64,000 nucleotides of DNA from Shimia sp022448905 (GTDB lineage Bacteria; Pseudomonadota; Alphaproteobacteria; Rhodobacterales; Rhodobacteraceae): the NCBI RefSeq assembly GCF_047126315.1, contig NZ_CP138953.1, positions 4,464,001 through 4,528,000 of the forward strand. The letters run 5' to 3'. Made by a program: the position numbers and the translations under genes. Each line of letters opens with the position of its first letter. Positions within the stretch are counted from its first letter, which is position 1. This document shows, piece by piece, positions 44,193 to 54,400 of this stretch. The notes beneath the pieces are model-generated. The model saw only the letters and a program-made list of their open reading frames with translations. It ran no database searches and was not told the origin of the DNA.

Positions 44193-44648
44193 ATGCCAAT
44201 CACCCACACAGACTACAAATCCTCAGAAACCTTTGATTTCCTCGGTGCCATTACCCTGCGCATCTTGCTCACGGGTTAGGACACAGGCGGGGCACAGGAA
44301 GTGTTTGAAGACATCGTGCAACCGGGCGTCGGCCCCGGGCGTCACATTCACCACGACCAAGATGAAACCTTCTTTTTCTTAGAGGGCGACTTCATCGTCG
44401 AAATTGACGGTGTGGTGCAAGAGATGTCGCCAGGCGACGTCGCCTTTATCCCGCGCGGCAGCGTGCACGCCTTCAAAAACGTCGGCACCAACGAAGGACG
44501 GCTGCGCTACATTTTCTCGCCGGCACTGCAAATGGAAGCCATGTTCCGCGCCTTTCACAAAGCGGCGCAAGGCGGTGAAATCACCGAAATCCAAATGTCA
44601 GAAATTGCATCCGCCCATGGCCAGACCTTTGTCGGCCCGCCACTCTAA
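44193..44648 (+). pseudogene. cupin domain protein, interrupted by in-frame TAG
   Basis: From the ATG at 44193 (AAGGAG upstream) the frame reads 28 codons, meets TAG at 44277-44279, and continues open in the same frame to 44648. After the stop it encodes a full cupin: GPGRHIHHDQDETFFFLEGDF (metal-binding His/Glu set) and PGDVAFIPRGSVHAFKNVG. The residues on both sides of the stop (LLTG, stop, DTGGAQEVF) join smoothly, so a single substitution, such as GAG to TAG, would explain it. A downstream start within the frame at 44301 could still make a shortened cupin. A sequencing error is the main alternative. Confidence 0.8.
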
Positions 44649-44655
44649 ACGCATC

Positions 44656-44676
44656 GCCCCGGCTGCGCGCCGGGGC
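44656..44676. terminator. hairpin between cupin gene and hisG
   Basis: GCCCCGGC, five bases, GCCGGGGC form a perfect stem in the 41-bp convergent gap. No T-run follows on either strand, so its strength as a terminator is uncertain. Confidence 0.45.
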
Positions 44677-44689
44677 CATGTATTATGTG

Positions 44690-45388
44690 TTATCCATCGA
44701 GCCCAAGCTGCGCCAACAACGTCCCCATCACGACGCGCTCATCATCGTCCATGTCCGCTTTCCGACTTTTGAACAGGGTGGCTTGGGACTTCAGAACCAA
44801 CGCGTCACTCAAAATCTTGAGGTGGTTGGCCCGCAGGGTATCACCAGTCGAGGTGATATCCGCCACGCCCTCAGCCGTCAGATTTTTGATGGTGCCTTCT
44901 GTGGCACCTTGGCTGTCGACCAATTGATAATCCGCAACACCGTTGTCCTGCAGAAACTCCCGAACCAAACGGTGATACTTGGTCGCAATCCGCAAGCGGA
45001 ATCCGTGCGTGCGCCGGAACGCAGCCGCAGCAGCATCCAGGTCTTCCAACGAGTCCACATCAACCCAGCAACCGGGCACCGCGATGATCAGATCCGCATG
45101 CCCAAAGCCAAGCTCGGCTTTCTCTTGCACCTGTTGCTCCCACTGGCCCAGCTTTTCGCGGACCAAATCAGTGCCGGTCACACCCAAATGAATGCGACCC
45201 GCAGCCAACTCACGCGGGATTTCACCTGCTGACAGCAAGACCAGTTCAACACCCTCAACCCCCGCAACAGCGCCTGCATACTCGCGGTCCGACCCGGTCC
45301 GGCTCAGGGTCACCCCACGTGCGCCAAACCAATCAAAGGTCTTTTCCATCAGACGCCCTTTGGAGGGCACACCCAGTTTGATAGTCAT
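44690..45388 (-). CDS. hisG: ATP phosphoribosyltransferase, short form
   Basis: First enzyme of histidine biosynthesis, joining ATP and PRPP. At 232 residues it is the short form that lacks the C-terminal regulatory domain and needs HisZ. Motifs include GVPSKGRLMEKT at the start, GITGTDLV-like GVTGTDLVRE near residue 87, and SQGATEGTIKNLTAEGVADI followed by STGDTLRAN, which bind PRPP. Its start overlaps the hisZ stop by 4 bp. Confidence 0.96.
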   Translation of the reverse strand: MTIKLGVPSKGRLMEKTFDWFGARGVTLSRTGSDREYAGAVAGVEGVELVLLSAGEIPRELAAGRIHLGVTGTDLVREKLGQWEQQVQEKAELGFGHADLIIAVPGCWVDVDSLEDLDAAAAAFRRTHGFRLRIATKYHRLVREFLQDNGVADYQLVDSQGATEGTIKNLTAEGVADITSTGDTLRANHLKILSDALVLKSQATLFKSRKADMDDDERVVMGTLLAQLGLDG

Positions 45389-46470
45389 GCCACATCCTCC
45401 AATTGCACCAAGATGCCGGGGCGAATGACACCACCAACCGCAGGGATTTCACGTCCTTGGCCAAGCACTTGCGTCAAGGCATCGTACCGCCCGCCCGTGG
45501 CCACCGGAGGCAAATCCGCGCGACCTGGCACATAAAAGCCAAAGACGAAGCCGTCGTAATATTCCATAGACGTGCGGCCGTAGCTGGCTTCAAACTCTAG
45601 GGATTCCACATCGACTCCACGCGCCTCCAGCGCATGCATGCGATCGCGCAAGCGAAAGGCAGCCTCGGTGATGGCAGGCATATCCACCGCCAAATCGCGG
45701 ATGTGCTCCAATGCGTTAGGCAGAGTCTCACGCACATTCAGAAGCGCTTCGATCAATTCAACCTGCAACGGCGAAATCGGGTCGGCAGCGGCATCTGCGC
45801 GTAGCCCATCGATACGCTCAGCCACTTCGGCTTGCGACCGCAAGCCAATATCCGGATACTTATGCGCCATGGGATCGTCTGCCGCCAACAACGCAGCGCG
45901 GCTTGCAGGCATTTCCGCCTTGCCGGAGTAACGATCCAGAAGCGCCTTAAACTTGCGCGGCCGCCAGATATGACGCGCCAACGCACGCTTGCGGCGCTCG
46001 GTGGTTTCCAACCCGGCCACCGCCGCTGCCAGAATGCCAATATCTCCTGTCGCGGCCCGCAGTTCGACACCTTTCAGTGCCTCCTGCATCACAGCAAAGA
46101 CTTCAGCATCGCTTGCGGCAGGGTTCTCGCGGTCAAAAACCTCATAGCCGACCTGCATATACTCATTTGCGCGGGTCTGGTCTTCTTCCTGTCGACGAAA
46201 GACTTCCCCCGCATAAGTGTAGCGCGCGGGTTCCGCACCATGCGCCATGTGCATCTGCACAACCGGCACCGTGAAATCGGGGCGCAGCATCTGCTCCCCG
46301 CGCAAGGCGTCAGTCGTCACATAGGCCCGCCCACGAATGTCCTCGCCATAAAGGTCGAGCAAGGCTTCCGCGGGTAGCAAAACTGGTGTTTCCACCGCCA
46401 CAGCGCCAGCAGACTCAAAGCCGGAGGCCAAGGCAGCCGCCCGGGCTCGGATTTTTGCTTTTTCAGACAT
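45385..46470 (-). CDS. hisZ: ATP phosphoribosyltransferase regulatory subunit
   Basis: A 361-residue HisZ, a catalytically inactive HisRS paralogue required by short HisG. It keeps the class II motif 2 region (LRPDFTVPVVQMH, RYTYAGEVFRRQEEDQTR) and SYGRTSMEYYDGFVFGFY, while the anticodon-binding domain of HisRS is missing. It sits between hisS and hisG, 8 bp after hisS. Confidence 0.92.
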   Translation of the reverse strand: MSEKAKIRARAAALASGFESAGAVAVETPVLLPAEALLDLYGEDIRGRAYVTTDALRGEQMLRPDFTVPVVQMHMAHGAEPARYTYAGEVFRRQEEDQTRANEYMQVGYEVFDRENPAASDAEVFAVMQEALKGVELRAATGDIGILAAAVAGLETTERRKRALARHIWRPRKFKALLDRYSGKAEMPASRAALLAADDPMAHKYPDIGLRSQAEVAERIDGLRADAAADPISPLQVELIEALLNVRETLPNALEHIRDLAVDMPAITEAAFRLRDRMHALEARGVDVESLEFEASYGRTSMEYYDGFVFGFYVPGRADLPPVATGGRYDALTQVLGQGREIPAVGGVIRPGILVQLEDVA

Positions 46471-46478
46471 GGGTCCGA

Positions 46479-47972
46479 TTATCCTTCGCTCTGGCTGGCC
46501 AGAATTTCACGCACCTTCGCGACCAACTCGCCACGTGGCACCTCAAACTGACTTGGGCGCTCTTTCCACTCTTCGTGCGTTGCCGTTTCTGCAATTTTGG
46601 CGCCGAGGATCAGATCCTTGATTTGAACCACACTACGGTCTTTCTCGTCACCGCCTTCGATCACAGCGACCGGCGAATTGCGTTTGTCCGCATATTTGAG
46701 CTGATTGCCAAAATTCCTCGGATTGCCAAGGTAGACTTCGGCGCGAATACCCGCGTTGCGCAGCTCTGCAACCATCGCCTGATAGTCCGCCATGCGGTCG
46801 CGATCCATCACGGTCACAACAACCGGTCCAACAGACGCGCCGCCCATGCGACCCTTCTCGCGCAGAGCCGCCAACAGGCGATCCACACCAATCGACAGGC
46901 CTGTCGCAGGAACAGCCTGACCGGTGAAACGTTTCACCAAGTCATCGTAACGGCCACCTCCGGACACGGAACCAAACTGACGCTTGCGGCCTTTTTCATC
47001 AAAGATTTCAAAGGTCAGCTCGGCTTCAAACACCGGCCCGGTATAGTAGCCCAGACCGCGCACGATGCTCGGATCAATCTCGATCCTGTCACTGCCATAG
47101 CCACCCGCAGCCAGCAGATCCCCGATCTGCTCCAGTTCAGCAATCCCTTCAGCCCCCACAGCAGAGGCGCCAACCGCCCCACGCAGGTTTTCAAAGGTCT
47201 TTGACACGTCGCCCGCTTTGGAGGTCAAAAACGCGATCACCGGCTCGATTTGGTCGTCGCTCAAACCAACGCCATCGATGTAGGCGCCAGAGGCATCCAA
47301 ACGACCCTTACCGAGCAATTCGCGCGCGCCGCTCTCGCCCACCTTGTCGAACTTATCGATGGTGCGCAGCACGTTGTCTTTGGCCGCTTGATCTTCGCCA
47401 AGCCCCATAACTTCCAGCACGCCGTTCATGACTTTGCGGTTGTTCACACGCACAAGGAAATCCCCGCGCGGAATGCCGACGGTTTCCAACGTGTCCGCAA
47501 GCATCGCGCAAATCTCGGCATCCGCCGCCATAGACGCTGTGCCTACTGTATCCGCATCACATTGATAAAACTGACGGTACCGACCGGGCCCCGGCTTCTC
47601 ATTGCGCCACACTGGCCCCATTGCGTACCGGCGATAGGGGTTGGGCAAATCATTGCGGTGCTGCGCATAAACACGCGCCAACGGCGCGGTCAGGTCGTAG
47701 CGCAACGCCATCCAGTCGCCGTTGTCTTTCTCGTCAAACTCCTGCCAGGCAAACACGCCTTCGTTGGGGCGATCCACGTCTGGCAGGAACTTTCCCAGCG
47801 CCTCAACGGTTTCCACCGCGCTGCTTTCCAACGCTTCAAAACCATAGCGATGATACACCCCAGCGATCTGATGCAGCATCTCGGTGCGCTCGGTCACCTC
47901 AACACCAAAATAGTCGCGGAAGCCCTTCGGCGTGATTGCCTTAGGACGTGGGGCTTTCTTCTGCTTGGCCAT
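46479..47972 (-). CDS. hisS: histidine-tRNA ligase
   Basis: A 497-residue HisRS. Class II motif 1 is PKGFRDYFGVEVTER-type near residue 15, motif 2 is RYAMGPVWRNEKPGPGRYRQFYQCD near 120, and the histidine signature GLGYYTGPVFEAEL lies near 310, followed by motif 3 at ATGLSIGVDRLL. The C-terminal anticodon-binding domain has RNAGIRAEVYLG. AAGGACC supports the ATG. Runs as hisS-hisZ-hisG, probably one transcript. Confidence 0.97.
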   Translation of the reverse strand: MAKQKKAPRPKAITPKGFRDYFGVEVTERTEMLHQIAGVYHRYGFEALESSAVETVEALGKFLPDVDRPNEGVFAWQEFDEKDNGDWMALRYDLTAPLARVYAQHRNDLPNPYRRYAMGPVWRNEKPGPGRYRQFYQCDADTVGTASMAADAEICAMLADTLETVGIPRGDFLVRVNNRKVMNGVLEVMGLGEDQAAKDNVLRTIDKFDKVGESGARELLGKGRLDASGAYIDGVGLSDDQIEPVIAFLTSKAGDVSKTFENLRGAVGASAVGAEGIAELEQIGDLLAAGGYGSDRIEIDPSIVRGLGYYTGPVFEAELTFEIFDEKGRKRQFGSVSGGGRYDDLVKRFTGQAVPATGLSIGVDRLLAALREKGRMGGASVGPVVVTVMDRDRMADYQAMVAELRNAGIRAEVYLGNPRNFGNQLKYADKRNSPVAVIEGGDEKDRSVVQIKDLILGAKIAETATHEEWKERPSQFEVPRGELVAKVREILASQSEG

Positions 47973-48072
47973 CGCTATGGTCCTTGTGAAATAATTACGT
48001 CAGTGCCTTTAGCGAATGGGGTGCCAATGGGCAAGGAGAGGCTCCTCTTGGCGACCAAAACGTCACACAAAC

Positions 48073-48106
48073 ATCAAAAAGCCGCGCTCGATCAAAAGCG
48101 CGGCCT
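48073..48106 (-). terminator. terminator of sulfotransferase gene
   Basis: On the minus strand GCCGCGCT and AGCGCGGC flank an eight-base loop and are followed by TTTTTGATG, 31 bp past the gene's stop. Confidence 0.8.
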
Positions 48107-48136
48107 CAAAAGGTTCAAAATCCAAATGTTTCTGAC

Positions 48137-48955
48137 TTAATCGCCCAGCTTGGCGTGCACCTCATCCAGGTCAATTTCGCCAATTGGCATTTTGTTACCC
48201 GGGTTTTCGAAGTCATATTTGAACAGCTGGAAGTCGCGCTTGTAGATCTCATAGACCAGATGCATCGACAGATCGTCGAAGTAATCTTCCACCGGATGTG
48301 CCCGCTTTGGCCCATGCCCTTCGGACTCGTTGAACCGGGGAATTTGTGTCAGATCAACAACATGGGGTGTTTCGATATGGTCCAAAACGCCTTGCATCCC
48401 GTCGTTAAACTGCTCGGTCCAGAAGATTTTGTCGTAGGTGCCGCCGTTTACGATGAAGGTCGACACGTGGCCGGACATGGCGGACCAATGAATGTCGGGA
48501 TCCATTGGTCGGCGCCAGCGGATGGTGTCGCGCGCAAACAACAAGAACCGGCGGAAACTTTGAATCTGGTCAAACTCCTGCTTGCCGTCATCGCCACCAA
48601 CCTCAATCCCATATTTCTGGATCAGCATCGGCACAAGGTTACCACGGTAGCGTTTGCCGTTCCGCTGGATGCCGCAAATCTTGTCAAAGAATGAGGACAG
48701 GATCCGCGTGTATGGGTTACGCACACAGGTAAACGCATAGGACCGGTGCTCACGCACGTTATCGGTGATCGGCTGATGGCTTGCTTCAATAGCCCACTTG
48801 TGCATGCCACCTTTGGCGTCGTGGATATCGCCGTCAAAAAACTCGCCATGATCCGAGTAGAACATGATCTGACCGATGGTGGAGCATGCGCATTTTGGCA
48901 CAACTCGATACACCACACTTTCGCTTTCCGTCATCCAAGTGCCGGGAAATCCCAT
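48137..48955 (-). CDS. sulfotransferase family 2 protein
   Basis: A 272-residue enzyme with the two PAPS-binding motifs of the carbohydrate sulfotransferase family: RVVPKCACSTI (5'-phosphosulfate loop, about residue 17) and CVRNPYTRILSSFFDK (3'-phosphate loop, about 77). It likely transfers sulfate to a surface glycan or lipid. GGAGG precedes the ATG. It is divergent from a glycosyltransferase gene (148 bp), which supports a shared pathway. Confidence 0.88.
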   Translation of the reverse strand: MGFPGTWMTESESVVYRVVPKCACSTIGQIMFYSDHGEFFDGDIHDAKGGMHKWAIEASHQPITDNVREHRSYAFTCVRNPYTRILSSFFDKICGIQRNGKRYRGNLVPMLIQKYGIEVGGDDGKQEFDQIQSFRRFLLFARDTIRWRRPMDPDIHWSAMSGHVSTFIVNGGTYDKIFWTEQFNDGMQGVLDHIETPHVVDLTQIPRFNESEGHGPKRAHPVEDYFDDLSMHLVYEIYKRDFQLFKYDFENPGNKMPIGEIDLDEVHAKLGD

Positions 48956-49103
48956 GTTTCTGCCTCCATAGCCGCCGTGGTTATTGCTTTGGTCACGGTC
49001 TGAGCGCGTGTCAAAAAATTCCGAACAAAGCCTGTTTATTCAACGCGCTTTCATCTTTAAATGGATAAACACAGGACGTCAAAGTAGGGATCGAAGAAGC
49101 TAG

Positions 49104-50681
49104 ATGGCGAGAATTGCTTACATTCTTCTGTGCCACAAGGATCCTGAGGCGATCATCAAGCAGGCAGAACGGCTTACCGCAACCGGGGATTATATCTCCA
49201 TCCATTTTGATGCCCGCGCCAAACCAGAGCATTTTGCCTTGCTGCAAGAGGTGCTTGGCCCAAACCCAAACGTGGCGTTTTCTGAAAAGCGCATCAAATG
49301 CGGCTGGGGTGAATGGAGCCTGATAGAGGCCACGCTCTACGCAGTGCAAACCGCTGTTAAAAAATTCCCGCGCGCCTCGCACTTCTACATGCTGTCTGGC
49401 GACTGCATGGTGATCAAATCGTCGGAATACATCCACGAATTTCTTGATGACAATGATGTCGACTTCATTGAAAGCTTTGACTTTTTTGAGAGCGACTGGA
49501 TCAAAACCGGTATGAAGTCAGAGCGGTTGATCTACCGCCATTGGTTCAATGAACGCACCCAAAAACGACGCTTTTATGCGACCTACAACTTGCAGAAAAA
49601 GCTTGGCCTGACGCGCGACATTCCTGCGGACATTCAAGTGATGATCGGCAGCCAATGGTGGTGCCTGCGTCGACAAACCATTGAAGCGGTTCTGCATTTC
49701 ACAGAATCCCGCCGCGACGTGATGCGCTTTTTCCGCACAACCTGGATTCCGGACGAGACCTTTTTTCAGACCATCGTCCGACACTTGGTGCCCACCAATG
49801 AAATTCGCACGCGCACCCTAACGTTCCTAATGTTCACCGACTACGGAATGCCGCTGACATTTTACAACGATCACTACGACCTTCTGATCAGCCAAGACTA
49901 TCTTTTTGCCCGAAAAATCAGCCCCGACGCTTTGGATCTCAAGGAGCGGTTGGGGCAACTTTACGCCGAAGAAGGTGTGAACTTCCAAATCTCAGCAGAA
50001 GGCCCAAGCCTATTCAAGTTTCTCACCGGACGCGGTCGGCAGGGCAAACGCTTTGCCAGCCGGTTCTGGGAAACTGAAAGTACGCTGGGGCGCGATCGCG
50101 AACTGATGCTGATCGTTTGCAAAAAATGGCATGTTGCCAAAAGGTTACTGGAAAAGATCGACCAAGTCACGGATCTTCCCACGATTGCCTATCTCTTTAA
50201 CGAGGAAAGCACCCCGCTTCCCGACCTCGGCGGCATCCAATCGACCTTGAACAAACGCACACGACACCGTCGCGCACTGATGCGCATGCTGTTTGACTAC
50301 TACGACACCAACCGCCTTGTGGTCTGTCTCGACCCCAGCGCCATGGACCTGATGCAGGACTTCTTTGGCGATCGTTCGACCACTAGAATGTTGGAAATAC
50401 AGTGTGATTTCTCCGATGAGTATCTCACGGGCCATGCCATTCGCATTGGTTTGGCGGGAGAGCAAACCTCGCCGGAAACATTGGAACGGCTGCTGCCAAC
50501 CATTCGGCGCGACATCCTGAGTGAGAGTGATCGTATTCGGGACGCGGAGTTTGAAAACGTAAACCGTATGGTGCAATCCGGCAGCGAAGAGGAACATGTG
50601 GCAGCAGTGATGAACTTCCTGCACATCTCAGAGGAACAAGCCCGCGACATCGCGCGGACTGAGTATCTTTTTGCCGACTGA
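49104..50681 (+). CDS. core-2/I-branching-type glycosyltransferase (DUF5928)
   Basis: A 525-residue protein. Residues 1-270 match the beta-1,6-N-acetylglucosaminyltransferase (GT14, Branch) fold: IAYILLCHKDPEAII, YISIHFDARAKPEHF, KRIKCGWGEWSLIEATLYAV, HFYMLSGDCMVIKSS, and later WIPDETFFQT. Residues about 275-525 match the DUF5928 extension found in roseobacters, with unknown function. Probably adds a branching sugar to a surface polymer. Start has only a weak ribosome site (GAAGAAG). Confidence 0.88.
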   Translation: MARIAYILLCHKDPEAIIKQAERLTATGDYISIHFDARAKPEHFALLQEVLGPNPNVAFSEKRIKCGWGEWSLIEATLYAVQTAVKKFPRASHFYMLSGDCMVIKSSEYIHEFLDDNDVDFIESFDFFESDWIKTGMKSERLIYRHWFNERTQKRRFYATYNLQKKLGLTRDIPADIQVMIGSQWWCLRRQTIEAVLHFTESRRDVMRFFRTTWIPDETFFQTIVRHLVPTNEIRTRTLTFLMFTDYGMPLTFYNDHYDLLISQDYLFARKISPDALDLKERLGQLYAEEGVNFQISAEGPSLFKFLTGRGRQGKRFASRFWETESTLGRDRELMLIVCKKWHVAKRLLEKIDQVTDLPTIAYLFNEESTPLPDLGGIQSTLNKRTRHRRALMRMLFDYYDTNRLVVCLDPSAMDLMQDFFGDRSTTRMLEIQCDFSDEYLTGHAIRIGLAGEQTSPETLERLLPTIRRDILSESDRIRDAEFENVNRMVQSGSEEEHVAAVMNFLHISEEQARDIARTEYLFAD

Positions 50682-50691
50682 TTGAGCTGGT

Positions 50692-51330
50692 TTAGGCAGC
50701 CAATTTGGCTGCCAAAAGTTCCACACAGAGCCTGATCGCACGGGTGGATGTCGCAAGATCCATGGACGCGCCATACTCCTCCAAGCCGCTCTTTTCCGCA
50801 ATATTTTCAGGCGACTGCGGAAGGTGCACAAACCCACTTCGCAGTGCAATTCCGCGCTGCGCCGCCATGTGCGCAAGCGTGTAGATCAGCTGATTACAGA
50901 GGTGTGTCCCAGCCGAAAATGACAGGGCGGCGGGGATGTGGTTGGCGCGGAGGTGGGTGACCATCTCGACGCATGGGAGGGTGGCGTTGTAGGCGGCGGG
51001 GCCGTTTTCGACGATCGGGGTGGCGCGGAGGTGGGCACCGGTGACGTCGGGCACGCTGAAATGGCGCCAGTTGATACCCACCATTTCCGGCTGCACCACC
51101 GCTGCGCCGGACACGCCAAGACCGATCCAACCGTCGGGTTGATGCGTATCCAGAAGGCGATTTATGTTATCCTGCAGGGCGTTAGTGTCGACATCCAGCT
51201 CAACCGCCACAAGATCGCAGCACTCAAACTCTTCTTGTCCAAGACGCGCCGCGACCAAAGCGGCTGGGTTGTTTTTGGCTTTGGCCCAGGAGCCGTATCC
51301 GGACACCAGGATGGTTGGCTTATGTGTCAT
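50692..51330 (-). CDS. pcp: pyroglutamyl-peptidase I family protein
   Basis: A 212-residue cysteine peptidase that removes N-terminal pyroglutamate from peptides. It has ILVSGYGSWAKAKNNPA (family start), the cysteine in GTHLCNQLIYTLAH and the histidine in GFVHLPQSP. The start at 51330 has AGAGG upstream and is preferred over 51354. The next gene upstream on the same strand is 5-oxoprolinase, which would consume the pyroglutamate released. Confidence 0.9.
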   Translation of the reverse strand: MTHKPTILVSGYGSWAKAKNNPAALVAARLGQEEFECCDLVAVELDVDTNALQDNINRLLDTHQPDGWIGLGVSGAAVVQPEMVGINWRHFSVPDVTGAHLRATPIVENGPAAYNATLPCVEMVTHLRANHIPAALSFSAGTHLCNQLIYTLAHMAAQRGIALRSGFVHLPQSPENIAEKSGLEEYGASMDLATSTRAIRLCVELLAAKLAA

Positions 51331-51349
51331 TCTGCCTCTCAAAGGACGC

Positions 51350-51369
51350 CCCAAATGTACGAATTTGGG
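51350..51369. repeat. inverted repeat between 5-oxoprolinase and pcp
   Basis: CCCAAAT, six bases, ATTTGGG (perfect arms), extended by GACG and CGTC at the outer ends. It may be a hairpin that separates expression of the two genes or an operator for pcp. Confidence 0.55.
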
Positions 51370-51424
51370 ACGTCGGTATTACGTCTGTATCGCGACTGTA
51401 TCACGGAGGTGCGTATTTTGGCGC

Positions 51425-54400
51425 TTAGAGCGCGCCAAAACCACCGCCACCGGGCGTTTTCATCACAAACACGTCGCCCACTTCAAGAGACGCCTGGTCG
51501 TTGCCTTTCAGCTCCAACACGGCGCCATCTGCGCGCACGACGCTGTTTTCCCCAACCGCGCCAGCTCCACCGCCTTGTGCGCCATGGGGTGGCACCACGC
51601 GATGCGAGGACAGTACAGTGACAGTCATTGGCTCGTTGAACCGCAAGCGGCGCACAATGCCGTTGCCGCCGGAGGTCTGCCCCTGCCCGCCGGACCTGTG
51701 GCGGATCGAAAACTCATCCACCCGCACCGGAAAACGGGTTTCCAGAACCTCGGGATCGGTCATCCGTGTGTTTGTCATGTGGCTGTGTACGGCGCTGGTG
51801 CCATCAAAGCCGTCGCCAGCGCCGGTGCCGCCACAGATGGTTTCGTAGTTCTGATGCGTGTCGTTGCCATAAACAAAGTTGTTCATGGTGCCTTGGCTGC
51901 CAGCAATCACGCCCAGCGCGCCGTAGAGCGTGTCACAGATCGCCTGACTGACTTCGGTGTTGCCGGAGATCACGGCCGCTGGATACTTCGGATTGATCAT
52001 GCTGCCTTCGGGCACAATCAGGCTCAATGGCTTCAGACAGCCTTCGTTCATCGGGATGTCGCTGCCCACCATGGTGCGGAAGACATAGAGCACCACCGCT
52101 CGACAGATCGCCATGGGCGCGTTGTAGTTGAGCGGGCTTTGATCGGAGGTGCCGGTAAAGTCGATGGTGGCGCTGCGCGCAACCTTGTCGACGGAAATGG
52201 CCACCTCGATCTTGGCACCGTCGTCCAGCGGATAAGAGAAGCTGCAATCATGCAGCACATCGAGCACACGGCGCACGCTCTCTTCGGCGTTGTCCTGCAC
52301 GTGGCCCATGTAAGCCTGCACCGTGCCGTGGCCGAATTGCGTGGTGATCTTGCGCAGCTCGGTTGCGCCGGTTTCGTTGGCCGCGATCTGTGCGGCGAGG
52401 TCGGCCATATTCTGATCGACGTTGCGACAAGGATATGGGCCTGACGCGAGCAGGTCTCGCGCGTCCTCTTCACGCAAAGTGCCGCGATCCACCAACAGGA
52501 AGTTGTCGATCACGATACCTTCTTCATCAATCGTGCGGCTGTCGGGCGGGGCGGAACCCGGGGTCTTGCCGCCAATGTCGGCGTGGTGGCCGCGAGACGC
52601 AACGGTGTAGAGGATGTTTTCCCCTGCCGCGTCAAACACAGGTGTGATGACGGTCACGTCCGGCAGGTGGGTGCCGCCGTTGAACGGGTTGTTCATCATG
52701 AACACGTCGCCGGGACGGATTTTGTCTGCGTTGGCGTGCAAAACGGTGCGTACGCTTTCGGACATGGAGCCAAGATGCACCGGCACGTGGGGCGCGTTGG
52801 CCACCAGATCGCCGTTTTGGTCAAAGATCGCACAGGAGAAATCATAACGCTCTTTGATGTTCACCGAATACGCGGTGTTGGCCAGAGTGGCGCCCATCTG
52901 TTCGGCAATCGACATAAAGAGGTTGTTGAACACCTCCAGCATGACCGGATCAACGGAAGTGCCAATCGCTTCTTTGCGGGCCAGAGGCACAATGCGTTTC
53001 AGCACGAGGTTGCCGCCCGCGGCACAGGTCGCCTGCCAGCCGTCTTCGATCATATTGGTGCCGGTGGTTTCGGTCAGGATCGCCGGGCCGGTCACGCTGT
53101 CGCCCACGGCCAATGTGGTTCGGTCAACCAACGGGATGTCCTGCCACGCGCCGTTCAGGTGGAACGGCACAGTGGCATCGGTCCGCGCGGCGCCAGCTGG
53201 GTTTGGCATGGTCACCGGCTCGCCGGTTTGGCCCACGGCCTCGGCCTCCAACACGTCGATGATCAGATCATCGGTGTCGGGTGCAAAGCCAAAACGTTGT
53301 TTGTGGGCGGTGACAAAGTCAGCACGCATTTTGTCCGCATTGCCAAACGCCACCGGCAGGCTCTGCTGTGCGCCCTGCGGGCGGATGTGGGCGCGTTGTT
53401 CCACGATGATGTCAGCCTCGGCCACACCCTGACTGGCGACCTCGGCTCGGGCGGCGGCGGCAATATCGGCCAACTGCGCCGCGGCGTTGCTGTCTTCCAG
53501 CGCGCAGCCCAGTTGCGCCTCACGCATGGCGCGGATGTCGGCCAGCCCCATGCCAAAGGCAGAGAGCACGCCGGCAAAGGGGTGGATGAAGATGCTTTCC
53601 ATGCCCAGCGCATCGGCCACCAGACAGGCGTGTTGACCGCCAGCGCCACCAAAGCAGTTCATGGTGTAGCGGGTCACGTCATAGCCACGCTGCACAGAGA
53701 TTTTCTTGATCGCGTTGGCCATGTTTTCCACGGCGATACGCAGGAAGCCTTCGGCCAGGTCTTCCACCGATTTGTCGGTGCCAATTTCGGCCTTCAGCGC
53801 TTCGAACTTGGCGCGCACGGCGTCCGCATCCAGCGGCAGGTCGCCGTTGGGGCCAAAAACGTGCGGGAAGTGATCGGGGTGCAGTTTGCCCAGCAAGACG
53901 TTGCAATCGGTGACCGTGAGTGGACCGCCCCGGCGGTAGGCGCAGGGTCCGGGATTTGCTCCGGCGCTTTCTGGACCCACCTGCATACGACCGTCGCGGT
54001 AAGTGAGGATCGAGCCGCCGCCTGCCGCCACCGTATGGATCGACATCATGGGCGCGCGCATACGCACACCGGCGACTTCGGTTTCAAAGGAGCGTTCGTA
54101 TTCGCCCGCGTAGTGGCAGACGTCGGTGGAGGTGCCGCCCATGTCAAAGCCGATGAGTTTGTTAAAACCTAGTTCGGCCGCAGAGCGCACCATGCCGACA
54201 ACGCCGCCGGCGGGACCGGACAAAATAGCGTCGCGGCCCTGAAACAGGCTTGCGTCAGTCAGGCCACCGTTGGACTGCATGAACATCAGACGGTCACAGC
54301 CGCCTTGGTCGGTACCCAGCGCATCGGCGACCTGATCCACATAGCGGCGCAGGATCGGCGAGAGGTAGGCGTCCACCACAGCGGTGTCGCCGCGACCCAC

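Noticed and set aside
50930..51040. Locally unusual base composition inside pcp, considered as recombination
   Set aside because: The stretch is short, the reading frame and motifs are intact, and codon variation of this size is expected by chance.
52583..54172. A 529-codon open frame opposite the 5-oxoprolinase gene
   Set aside because: Shadow frame, rich in His/Gly/Val with no recognisable domain; the minus-strand 5-oxoprolinase is complete and unambiguous.
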